Of a DNA stretch of 64,000 bases, positions 32,301 through 43,100 are shown in pieces; within the stretch, counting starts at the first letter, position 1, and each line of letters opens with the position of its first letter. The notes beneath the pieces are model-generated. The model was not told where the DNA came from. It saw only the letters and a list, made by a program, of their open reading frames with translations, and ran no database searches. Position numbers and translations under genes: made by a program. This DNA is from Branchiostoma floridae (lineage: Eukaryota; Chordata; Leptocardii; Amphioxiformes; Branchiostomatidae): contig NW_023365820.1 in the NCBI RefSeq assembly GCF_000003815.2, positions 441,436 to 505,435 of the forward strand. The letters are read 5' to 3'.

Positions 32301-35231
32301 ACCTGCAACAAAGCTTTCGCATATCTTCGCCAATTGTGACGTAAGTGACACTGGTCGCACCTTGTCAAGGTCAGCCGGTAGTTCCTTGGGAACCGGGACA
32401 ACAATGGCTTCTTTCCATGGTGCTGGCACCTTCCCTTCCCTGAGCGAAGAGTTCAGAATGTCAGTCATTGGTGTCGATAGCTCAAAAGCAAACTCCTTAA
32501 TGACCCTTGGCGGTATGTTGTCTGGGCCCGGGGCTTTGGAGACTTTTATACGCTTGAGTCGATGGTACATGTCCCATATGCTTACTTCAGGAGGTAGAGT
32601 ACAAGGTAAGTAAGTTGGCAATTTGCTGCAGTCGAGTGGTCTCAGTGCCTGACAGATCGCTGACAAATGCTTGTTAATGGCGTCCGCTATGCCTGCCTTG
32701 TTGCTAAGATCTATGTCCGGAACATGGATCGTAGCCGAGGGAGCAGACCAGTTCGCAAGGCGTCGGATAGACTTGTGCCATTCCGACGGGTGAGTCGTCT
32801 TCATGTCCTCGATGTGGTCCTTGTAGTAGGTTTTCTTTTCTTGTAGAATGTCCCTGGCTATCTTGTTTCGAAGGAACCTGTAGAGAGTCATTTGTCCGTT
32901 ACTGTGTGCTCGCTGTCTCTTGTGAATCAAACTCTTTAGTGCAGCGGTGAACCAGGGCTTGTCCTTGTGGTGTAGTTTAGCCTTCTTCTCGGGAAAGAAT
33001 CTGTCCATTGCTTCGTGGAGGGTGCGATAGAAAGCTAATGTCTTACTGTCCACGGTGGCTTCTTTGAGCACTTCATCCCAGTTATGTGTTGTGATCCAGC
33101 GACCGAATGCGCGAAGACTAGAGTCCGGCATGGGGCGCACGAGCACGTCCTTGGTCTTATTCGGTGTCTTCGGGCGAACCCTAGGTTGCCACCAAACTGC
33201 TTTGTGGTCGCTATTTCCTATAGGGTTGATCACCGCTGGGGCATTGTAGTACGACTTCAGGTTGGTTATAACCACGTCTAAAGTTGCTTCCCCGCGGGTT
33301 GGAGAGTTGACTACCTGTTGGAGTTGATGGGCCAAGAGGAGTGGCTTGTGGTCCAGTCTGTTGTAGTCACCCGCAAATACTAATCCTATGTCAGGATGCA
33401 GTTCTCTCAACAAGTCAGTTGTTGTGATCAAATGATCGATCAAGAGGTCTTGATGCTTGGAGTTGGGTGGTATATAGGTAGCACAGAACACGATGGACGA
33501 TACCTGGCGCGGAAGTCTGGTGGGTCTGAGCCGTACCCAAACACATTCAAGCTCCGAGGGTACACGGACTTGGGGAATTGCCTTGGCCTGTATGTCCTCC
33601 CGGATGTATACGGCAACCCCGCCACCACGTCGGTCCGTTCTACAGGTGGAAAACAGTGAGTAGCCTTCTACATTCAGGATGTCGGATGCCATTCTCGTGG
33701 AAAACCAGGTCTCTGTGACGATCGCTACGTCCGCTCTTAGTTGGCGGATAGTGAGTTCGAATTCATCAAGCTTGTTAAATAACGACCGGGCGTTACACAT
33801 GTAGATGGATGGAAAATTTTGTACCTGTTCAGTTTGCTTCTTCCGCCGTATAGGAACTCTAACAAGGTTACGAAACGATACATTCCTGGTCCCTCTCGGA
33901 TGTTGTTGTTGTTTCAGCTCGTCAGGAATGCACTTGTCGCGTGCTGATTTGCATAATAGAGAGGTACCTTGTGTTAGTATGTAAAAGGATACAAGAACAA
34001 GTTGTGCAAGTCAAACATGCTTCATGAGCCTAGAGTGAGTTGCTGTCAAAGAATACCGAATTCAGGCGTTGAAATTGATTTTGTTACAATTTTTTGTTCA
34101 AGGACACCAACTTTTCTCAAGTTCTGACACATTTGATTTGAATGTGTGCTTTTTTTTTAGATTTGGTTATGAGTTAATGATTACATTTTGTATGAGTTTA
34201 TGACATAGATAGATACAACATCTATGTTCTGGGCGGTATCTCAGATAATCCCAGAATACAAGTATGCATTGTTGTGTCCTGGAAATCATTTGAGTACATT
34301 CAAGTATTTGTAACATATTCACTTGTTGCTAAAAGTACATTATTTCTACCAAAAAGATGAAAATTTAACAAATCTAAGTGGAATTGAAAAAAATTAAAAA
34401 CATTATACACCTATGGGTTTTTGAATTGGCAGGGCTCGAAATTCATTTTTGGGATTAGGTGCACTGGTGCACCCAGCTTAAAAGATTGGGTGCACCAAAA
34501 TTTTTTTGGGTGCACCATTTAAACTTAAGTAGAATGCCAAAAAACTAATAACAAAACTTAGTTATAAGCTATCAAATTCTTAAACAAGTAACATGACAGA
34601 CATTTTTATTATCTTTCTAACACTTAGATGTCAAGAATATGATGTTTTCTAGTACACTCGATATCTTTCCATACATAAACCTAAGAAAATATATGGGTGC
34701 ACAGGGAAAAAAATTGGGTGCACAGTTCCAATTTTGGGTGCACCTGGGTGCACATGCACCCAGTATTTCGAGCCCTGCTTTTTGATCTGAGATTCTCTAG
34801 TATTCTGTTTATTGTTTATTTATTTTTCCGTCATCATTTTTATGTAAGACAACAAGTTACTTAAATTGTCAAATTGTCAGGTACAGGTACTAGTATGGGT
34901 CTATGCCTAATCTTCATTATCAGTACGTGTACCTGATGTTATATGTAACTTAAGAGGCCAATAAAGCTTCTGTAAACATACTGTTCCATACTAGCAATTT
35001 AATTGATTACCACATGTAACACTTGTTCTCTTGCTCCCCCTAGTGGTCCTGTTCTGCCTAGCAGCCCTGATCTTTCCCATCGGCTTCTACGTTGATGAGA
35101 TCGGAGGACAGCCCTACAAGCTACCCAACAACACCCAGGTGGGGTCATCCTACGTGCTGTTTGTGCTGTCAATCTTCTTCACCATCATCTCGGAGTTGTT
35201 CGCAGGGAAGGTTTGCCTTCCCGTGTTCTAG
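29320..35231 (+). CDS. MOSMO: Modulator of smoothened (MOSMO), 3 exons
   Basis: Exons 29320-29425, 30058-30270 and 35044-35231 join in phase to 507 bp, 168 residues (human 167). Four membrane segments: about 4-24, 67-91, 101-123 and 141-161. The first extracellular loop holds the QC..RIC cysteine pair (46, 56). Conserved stretches include ISGFLFFAADVFAIAS, KYARWIAF, ALIFPIGFY, GGQPYKLPNNT and GSSYVLFVLSIFFTI. Known role: claudin-fold plasma-membrane protein that, with the MEGF8-MGRN1 ubiquitin ligase, lowers Smoothened levels at the surface and cilium and so damps Hedgehog signalling. The 4.8-kb intron 2 carries an antisense LINE and a MITE. 3' UTR signals AATAAA at 36628 and 36709. Intron positions look ordinary; no defects in the frame. 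Confidence 0.97.
30809..34010 (-). mobile_element. CR1/L2-type LINE in MOSMO intron 2
   Basis: A non-LTR retrotransposon copy oriented against MOSMO. The minus-strand frame is open from about 34010 to the stop at 31158. After it come a roughly 330-bp 3' UTR and a terminal (TC)n tract (plus strand (AG)n, 30809-30829). The 5' end is undefined: a stop codon lies just upstream and no ORF1 is visible, so the copy is probably 5'-truncated. No target-site duplication found, as is common for CR1. Confidence 0.85.
31158..33800 (-). CDS. LINE ORF2: endonuclease-reverse transcriptase
   Basis: An 880-residue uninterrupted frame; it stays open upstream of this Met for about 70 codons. Residues 1-200 are an APE-type endonuclease: CNARSLFNK near the start, TETW (29-32), GDYN (144-147; usually GDFN), NSDHK (196-200). 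A reverse transcriptase follows: SKAPGPDNIP (421-430), DFSKAFD (550-556), GIAQGTLMGPLVF (606-618) and the catalytic YVDD (636-639, instead of the commoner YADD). The C-terminal RRACRLMMGR region is typical of CR1/L2/Crack elements. No stops or frameshifts, so the enzyme could still be functional. Exact clade is not certain. Confidence 0.92.
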   Translation of the reverse strand: MCNARSLFNKLDEFELTIRQLRADVAIVTETWFSTRMASDILNVEGYSLFSTCRTDRRGGGVAVYIREDIQAKAIPQVRVPSELECVWVRLRPTRLPRQVSSIVFCATYIPPNSKHQDLLIDHLITTTDLLRELHPDIGLVFAGDYNRLDHKPLLLAHQLQQVVNSPTRGEATLDVVITNLKSYYNAPAVINPIGNSDHKAVWWQPRVRPKTPNKTKDVLVRPMPDSSLRAFGRWITTHNWDEVLKEATVDSKTLAFYRTLHEAMDRFFPEKKAKLHHKDKPWFTAALKSLIHKRQRAHSNGQMTLYRFLRNKIARDILQEKKTYYKDHIEDMKTTHPSEWHKSIRRLANWSAPSATIHVPDIDLSNKAGIADAINKHLSAICQALRPLDCSKLPTYLPCTLPPEVSIWDMYHRLKRIKVSKAPGPDNIPPRVIKEFAFELSTPMTDILNSSLREGKVPAPWKEAIVVPVPKELPADLDKVRPVSLTSQLAKICESFVAGWIMSDILPHVDPKQYGNMKNCSTTHCLVDLLNFFYAGVEKSKVGTLILTDFSKAFDRVCHTTAIAKLISLGARPSVIPWVCSFLSDRRQCVRYQGALSHWESLTCGIAQGTLMGPLVFLAMINDVKPVTENSHWKYVDDFNLGEIRLISTPSSLQRDLNHLDNWATENHMLLNPKKCMAMHFSFVRAPIQPPVLTLAGQTLKTTTQARLLGLHIRSNLKWDDQVDVMVSKSSKRLVVISRLRRSGVPIADLNTIYCGYIRPLLEYAAPCWASALTQRQSAALERVQRRACRLMMGRQFVSYTAALQHIGLERLSTRRQKLCTDFALRVERSPRFSTWLPPTRGQQHGRQLRNSARYQQPTGTNRYLTSAIPAMIKSLNEL
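34430..34777. mobile_element. CAGGGCTCGAAAT MITE, copy 2
   Basis: Same element as 24250-24606, with perfect terminal CAGGGCTCGAAAT / ATTTCGAGCCCTG and the GGGTGCACC-rich interior. 348 bp. Flanks ATTGG and CTTTT do not match, so the target-site duplication has been lost. Confidence 0.85.
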
Positions 35232-36735
35232 ATCTTTGAATAGCGTAGTCAGCTGCGTATATGTGTATAGGTAGAAAACTGTATTTTGAGACCATATATG
35301 ATACCAGCTACATTTGTAGGCAGATACAATGGCCTTTAGTGAAGACAAACATGAAATTTGATGGATCCACATACTGCAAAAAAAAACTTAGGTTTGAGAC
35401 CATAGTCTGTAGTGATAAAACATTGGTATGGCACCATATAAATGATACTACACTACAGATAACAGCTTGTTTGATGCAACAAAAAGGATCATGGCAACTT
35501 TGTATGGTGAACTACGTGTACAAACTACAAAATAGAATTGCAAAGCATAGCAAAAGACATGTTTGTGTAGAGATGTTTGGACAGTATTGCTTCTTTTTCA
35601 AATATGGTCAACGTCAGAATATTGAAGAAAATAGATGATTGTACATTAAGGTGATGGTTATATGTTGATATAAGAAAAATGGGCAGCATTGCAATGCACA
35701 TTGTACATAATATATCTGATCAAGTTTGTTTTGCTTCTCATTTGAACTTGTCACAACTTTGCTTTTAGTTCTTACATAAGTAGATGTACGATCATTGTCA
35801 TATCGGACTGTAGGTTTACACATGTGTAAATATTGACCAATCCATAGAGAGGAGGACATTCCGCATTGTATATTGTATCTGCACGTCATTGTACTTGAGT
35901 ATTGTTTCTTGTAAGGAAAAAAAAACATAAAGAAAAGGGAAGTTTTCTTCTTAGTTTTTGTATTGAGAAAAATAGGTTTTACCACTATCATTTGTACCAC
36001 ACTTCACTCCATATGTCCCTGTGGCACAAGTGGTAATGCAGCCCCGGATCAAACTCCGTGGACATGTGGGTATGGGTCCGATCCTAGAGTCGGACATGTT
36101 GTAATACTAAGAGATTGCATGTGTCAGGTTGGATGGTGACGCACAGCCAGCGGTCCCATGTATGAGGGAGTTTGGGCGTAACCCAAAAAAAATGCACAAA
36201 GAAGACCCCAACATTTTTATCAAGAAGAGTGGGGTATAATGACCCAGTGTGCTTGGTTAAAAACGTGTACAATTGCAATGGTTGATGCTCCGTCGTGGTT
36301 GTTTTTTATTTCATTCATATTTCATTCACTTCACTCACCCTGTTTGCCGTCTGTCATTTCCATATCTTGAAGGTTAGACAAGACTTTCACATAGATTGGA
36401 GGCTTGATGGCAGCCTGTCAGCACTGTTGGGTCTTAAAACTTTTAAATCTTTCAAAATCATGTTTTAAGCTGCCCAGTATTATAGAGAGGCTTGTAGTGT
36501 ACCCGTATCTGTATGTTATGTGTTGCTCCGATGTTTATTAGAAAGCAATCATGTAAAGAAATATTGATTTCAACTTAACTGTATGTAACAAATGGAGCCT
36601 GTTTTCTTATATATAGAACTCATTGTAAATAAAACATCTTATAGTATTTGTGTGTGCTGTGTATTTGTAGTTGTTGGATCTGCACACTATTATACATGTA
36701 TAATCACAAATAAAAGCTACATTGTATTTTGTACA
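35232..36735 (+). other. Presumed MOSMO 3' UTR with poly(A) signals
   Basis: Follows the MOSMO stop with no further coding segment. AATAAA at 36628-36633 and 36709-36714 are candidate poly(A) signals. A SINE-like head lies inside at 36010-36080. Confidence 0.5.
36010..36085 (+). repeat. tRNA-like SINE head
   Basis: TGGCACAAGTGGTAATGC (A-box-like) followed by GGGTCCGATCC (B-box-like). Not a convincing tRNA: no clean acceptor stem. Confidence 0.4.
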
Positions 36736-36781
36736 CTTATGAAACGGGGTCATGTTCTTTTTGTTGTGGAGACCTAACATC

Positions 36782-37663
36782 CATTGGCATAATACCGGTC
36801 GGTTTACTGCAATTTCTCAAGCAATGCTAATTTGGCAAATGATCAACGCATCATTTTCTCCAGTTACATGTTGCTGTTACAGCTTACCTTTGCCACTTCT
36901 TCTGTGTAAATTATTTTGTCTCTCTGGTCCTGCTAAAAACGTAATATCATAATTGGAACACACCGCGGAATAGCACGGAGAACGGGCGCGTGGTTGGAAG
37001 GGGGTGCACTATACCGGCCGAACGAAACACGGCACAATTAACTGCCGCTATGTACCTTTATACATCCTCTGTTGTTCCTTTCTGTCCTGTTAGTAGTTGC
37101 ACAAAACAAAAATCTGCATGAGCATACAAAAAGTCATGAGAAAATGGGCGTATACTGACAAGAATTTTCATTTAATTTTGGTCCGTCACAACCGCTATGA
37201 AGTAAAACTTTACTGCTGGCCGTAGCATTAAAAATGGCGGGGAAATGGCGGCGTACGTTCAATTTGACCCATTCAGCCATAGATCCGGGCGATAATGCAA
37301 CGGTTCCTCACACTTTTACACGAGTTGTAGGTCACCAAAAGAAATTCAAGATTGCTGTACATGTTGAATCATGCTCGTCTTGTGCCGTGAGCACATGTGA
37401 TTATTATCTACAAATCTGGTGATGAATGTGACAGTGTGTTTGTCCCACGACGAGCTCTCCTGCCCCAAAAATGACCTGAAAACTTTTGGCCTTGTTGTCT
37501 TCGAATGCATTGTTATCGATGCTTTGTAAATTATGTATTGGACACCTAGATGTCTGAAGTGTGCATACCTCAGAAATAAAATATTGTTGCATGTGTAGAT
37601 CTCTTTAAGTTCCACTATTTTTAATCGACCGGTATAAGGCTTATGACCGGTATTATGCCAATG
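36782..37663. mobile_element. TIR element with perfect 19-bp ends
   Basis: CATTGGCATAATACCGGTC at 36782-36800 is exactly complementary to 37645-37663, with a further inner CCGGT(C) repeat. 882 bp; two short opposite ORFs inside look like chance. It lies just past the MOSMO poly(A) signals. Confidence 0.75.
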
Positions 37664-37694
37664 CATGTTACAGTTTAGCCAACATTTCATTCTG

Positions 37695-37960
37695 GTGCAA
37701 TGACCTAGTGAGTATAGTGTTCACCTTGCATTCAGTAGATTATGAGTTTGATCCCTAGTTTGATCCAAGTCATACCAAAGACTTTAAAAATGGTCTATGC
37801 TGCTTTCTCTGCTTAGCATTCAGCATTTGGGAAACAGTATGGAAGTTGAACACACACCAGTACCAGTGGACTAGACCCCTGCTGTAGTGATTGCACAAAT
37901 GTTGTGTGGCCCAGGACTAATAAAATGGAGATGGGCGCTGCCCTATACACATTCATAGAC
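37695..37960 (+). mobile_element. tRNA-derived SINE, full head and body
   Basis: B-box-like GAGTTTGATCCC is preceded by an A-box-like stretch, then a body with GTCATACCAAAGACTT, CACCAGTACCAGTGGACTAG and CCCCTGCTGTAGTGATTGCA. The same body recurs at 60723-60930. Confidence 0.7.
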
Positions 37961-40139
37961 TTCAGGCTACACATAGAATGATAGATGCACACACTACACT
38001 ACTAAGTACACACTTATTCACTACACACACCACATGTACATACACTTCACACTATACACACATACACTGCACACACGTACAAATGTACTATACACAATTA
38101 CTACACACAAACATACAAGCATGATCACACTCACATACAGTGCACAGAACTCAACATTTAGTGCCAGGACCCCCTTTATTATGAATAGAATGACAACAAA
38201 CTGATAAGAAATAAAGTCAAATCTATTCTTGCATTACCTTGCAGTGCAATCTTTATTAAATGTGTTCAAAGTATTTCATTGCTATATGATATTAACGTAC
38301 TCTATATTGCACAATTCATGTAGGTACAGGATTTCTTAGTAGTTATTGATACATACCCTGAATTCTCCCCAAATGTAATTTATCATAATTTTACCCCTAT
38401 CATAATTCATGGCAAAACATCAATAATCTTTACATTAATCTGTTTTAACCTTCCTTTAAGGAAGGGCATTGCATACAAATCACCTGATATTTGTAAGACC
38501 ATATAATGTGCACATGAAAATGCTGTACAAAGTGCATCTTGCAAATTTTTTCATTTTGTACAGCCCTTAAAATCCTACCTACTAGTAACATTTTGTCTGT
38601 ATAATAAATCTCCGATGAATATCAATAAATCTCTTAACATACATGATACAATAGATTAAGCTCTTTCATACCCTTAGACAGTATCTTAGATGCTTACCAC
38701 GCATGTGCACTTAATTTTCCAACAAACTATGATGTGCCGTGTGGCTTTTGGAAGACAGTATATTTATCCAAATTTTATACTATACCTGAATCCCAGTTGT
38801 GTAACTATCTGCACTTTCGTATATTATATTATACAGGTTCAAAATTTGCACGTTCGTATTCAAGAAATTTTGTAGTTAGAAGTATACACATTATGAGGTC
38901 AAAACGTTACATGTAAGCGAAAATTGTTGCTGCAACTTTGCACATTTTTGGCCAATCTTTCCTTACAGTCACACTGACCACAATCAAGGTAGGGTATTGT
39001 GGGTAAAATACAAACAAAAAATGGCCGCACCCGGAATGTCCAGTGACCTTTTCTTCCCCTAATTCATAGAAACATTTTCCTGTTAGAAACATCAAAGGTA
39101 CAACAAAATTTTCTGAAATAAAATTTGTCAATGACATGCAAATCTTACATACATGTACATACACAAGGCAAAGATACATATCAACCATATGAAGTACAGA
39201 AATCAGTTATTGATAATCATCTTTTACATTTATAATGTGCATTATGGTGGAATTTGTCATTGTATATGTTACATTTCATGCTCATGAAAGACATATCAGT
39301 GCCAGTTGGCTGAGAAAGTCATGCTGAAGTGTAGAAAATATTCGTCAGACAAAAGCCCTTTTATACCTATATTCAAGCTTGGGTTTTCCCATAACTATCT
39401 ATCTAATGAGTAAAAAAAAACACATTAGAAAATTTCATTTGAAAAATCTATATCAGCCAGAGGTGGCAGCTCAAAGCTGCCAAATAAAGGCAGGAATGTA
39501 GATTCATTTTCATTGATTGTGGCATTCAGCATTCAGAAACATGCGTCCACCCCTGAGGTGTAGCCAAAAAATTAATGACCATAGGCAGCCAAGATTAAAT
39601 TGTACCTGTACTCGTGCAATAAAGACTGAAGCAGATGCTTTATAAAATGGAAGCTCTTTGGAAGCCCTTACTGTATTCATTACCCGTGAAAGATGTTAGC
39701 TTTGCTTACTTGATTGTCAAAGTTATTTCTACATATATCTCATGTGATAATCTTTATACAATGAACTATTTTTTATGTAATTAGTACAACCAACGCTATG
39801 CTAACATACAATTCATAGTAACAGTAGCCTTTTTGGAAGAAAGACTTTTCATTCGAACAAATGTCTTATTCGTTTCACAACCTCCTTTTAAATCTTCTGT
39901 AGACGTTTCGGTGCCTATCTGTAGCCTTCATCAGTACGAAAAGGAAACAAATACTATCGTTGCACTCTGAACTTATCCTATTGCATTGCACCGATGGGTG
40001 ACAGAGAATCGCTGAAATGTTTACGGAAGAATTAAAAGAATGTTGTGAAACGAAGAAGACATTGTTCGATTGATCTACCAACCTGATGAAACTATTTACA
40101 GAAGACTTTTCATTGTAAACTGGAGGACTAAATAGCTGT
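37961..40139. other. No gene recognised; CA-rich stretch
   Basis: 37980-38150 is a degenerate (ACAC)-rich tract. The rest is AT-rich with no coding support; its right part should be the 3' UTR of the minus-strand PPxY gene. Confidence 0.4.
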
Positions 40140-43100
40140 TCAGTTTGCTGTGCTTGTTGGTGGTTTCTCTGTCTGTTGATAAGGTGGAGGGGGGGCCTGA
40201 GGGGTGCCGGTTGTGGGGAGGGGGGCTCTGTCCCCACCGGTTCTGTCTTGAGCTGCGGAGAGACTGCTGGCAGACCTCTTGATCTGACGAGCCCTGCGAT
40301 GAAGTAAACAAACATTTTCACATGCGTTATCTGGATTCTTATTATTGCATTGTATTATACAATAGTCTCCAAGAGTGTGCCTTTTGTGTTAAATGGATCA
40401 AAGCTCAAAACAAGTATGGACTCTACCAACAAAGATATGCTTTTGTTTGAATCTCCATTAAAAGAGATACATCACCCAGCCACCCCCCCCCCCCCCCCCT
40501 TTGTTCCAATTTAAAATTGTTGGAACATTTGGGCGTAATGTGTAAATAGCGGTGTCCCAATTAAGGGGTGTCAGAATATATATTAGGATGTTTTAACATA
40601 GGGGCATCAACAAAGGGTGTCAAAGCTTATTTAGGGATGTAGGAACATTTGGATGTAGGAACATAGACACATCAGAACTTAGGGGTGTCGGAAAATGCGG
40701 TGCAGAAATATAGGGCCATCAGAACATAGGTCTGTCCCATTTACGGGCATGAGCTTGCAATAAAGATTATTACTATGATCAATGGCAATTGTTGAATATC
40801 TATAGACACAGTAGCCCTAACACTTAAGATAGGGGTGTCATATTGTAAGCATGTTGGAACACAGAAGTGTCAGAACATACAATGTAAGGGTATCACAATT
40901 TTCAGCACCAAGGACAGACTAGTACAAGGAGCTGTAAAGTATAAAGCATTCTTTATACAAAGAATGTCAGATTTCACTTTGCTTTGTGAAATATGGGGAT
41001 TTTGGATCCACTCTTAAGGTTTCACCAAAAAAACTACCTCAACAGCGTTTTTAGCACCACGGACAGTACCTATATAGCATATGTAAGCATTGTGAAAGTA
41101 CTTCCAGAACACTGTTACCTGTCATCTTGCCTGCCCCCTTCCTCTGTGAGAAGGTGCTCCTGAGAGGTGTAGGGTGGGGGTGGGGGGAGTGATTCCCCAG
41201 GGCTGGGGAGCGTACACCCGTACTGTGCCGTGGGCCTGACGTTGTTGGAGCTGTACGGTGGGAGTGAGGTGTCCGGAGGGTTGGGACCTACATGGATGCT
41301 GGGTTGGATGGTGCCGTCTGGAGCCAGGGTGAAACTGATCATGGTCATGTCTGAAAAGGGTTCAAGAAGAGATTTAGATAAGGAATCCGACATTTGTGAG
41401 TAAATGCAGAATATTTCACGTCTGGAGCCAGGGTGAAACTGATCATGGTCATGTCTGAAAAGGGTTCACACAAGAAGAGATTTAGATAAGGAATCTAACA
41501 TTTGTGAGCAAATGCAGAATACTTCCAATCTTTTCTGATGTGTACCTTTTCGTTCAAGCAAATAATGAGCAACTTCTTACATCAAACATATGCAAACCAT
41601 GCAAGAATAATGATACATGACAAAACAGCTTATATTAGTCAGTAAATGTTGAACAAAATTATGGCTTTTCCAAATTTGAAGAATTGTTTGAAAAATCTTA
41701 GTTTCCCCTTTATCCAAAATTCTTATCTTTTAGCCTTTTCTTACCATTAATTTACATAAAAAGTAAGATCACCTCTTTTGAATTCCTTATCTAGCTAGCT
41801 TGAAGTGAATACCTAAATTACTTAATCCTAGAAAACCTACCAGTGACAAAATGTTATTGTTTACATGGGGATGGTCTATTGAGATGGTTTCAGAAATCCT
41901 GTGTACTTTGTGCAGCTTGATTTTGCACAGCTTCAGAAATACCAAATACTGTAATGCTAAAATGCTAAAAAGTTGCTGTATATGTCATTCACACGAAGGT
42001 TTTGTTCCCGAGACCGATTTCACTTTTGAGGCCAATTTCGCATAAAAAGTCCCTTAAGATAATTGTCCAATAGGCTATTTCACTGAAAGTCCCGAGAACC
42101 GCTGTATGCAATTGATATTGCCTTAACAGTCAATTACTGTAACGTATTGGATAACAGATCGATCCTTAGTCCCGGCGGATTTACACCCGTGTCAATCTAT
42201 CGGTGTGAATAAAAGATGACAAGATGTGATGCCGATGAAGGTTAGACATCTAGGTTATAATATTCGCCAAAAAATAGTTACTTCAGCAACTGGATATGGT
42301 TTTGGAAACGGTCAGACGTTTCAACTACTATCCAGGCGTTTTCGTCAGTGACACTGAAGATATCTTGTTGGATAGGGTTTTTATATCCTAGCTGTGAATT
42401 TTTGTGCAAAAGAGATCTACATGTACTTGAGGAACAGGTTTATCCTAACTATGAATTAAGATGTAAAAGTGGGTGAAAGACATTTTTGAAGGTTCAAAAG
42501 CTACAAAGGTAAGACCAGTTACGACTACTGGATAATAGTTGAAACGTATGACCATTCCCAGTATCATGCCCATTTGCTTGAGTAACTATTTTTGGCAACA
42601 AGATGTGTTGCTCACCTGCGATGGACTCCCACTCCCTCTGCTGGTGCTCGTGGGCCTCCCGGGCCTCCCTCCGAGCGCTCACGCAGCATCCGATGGCACA
42701 GATGACCAACAGGACTCCCAACACTGGAAAACAACCATTATGTTAAAGCAGGATTACAACATTCAGCACTCTAAGACAATTGTGACCACTTGGAAATATA
42801 GAATACAACGCGGTGTATTCCGTATCACCTGGGGCACCAGCCCGACCGCGGGATAGATCGCCCAAAGGCCGGAGGGTGATCCGACCCACAGGTGGTTTAT
42901 GTCATTCTATTTATGTCATATCCACCTAAGAAAACACATATTTCGATGCGAAATGCACCAAAAATTGATAAGATGTTGTGTGCTTGAACAAAAGAATGTA
43001 ACAACAGCAATTCTAACGTCCGAATCCGGTATTCGAATTTTCAGCCGTGCCATATTCGGCCCGTTCGAAATAGTTCGATTTACTCGAAGGAAGCCTGTGT

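Noticed and set aside
31292-33659. Plus-strand ORFs of 60-121 residues inside the LINE
   Set aside because: Antisense shadows of the 880-residue ORF2.
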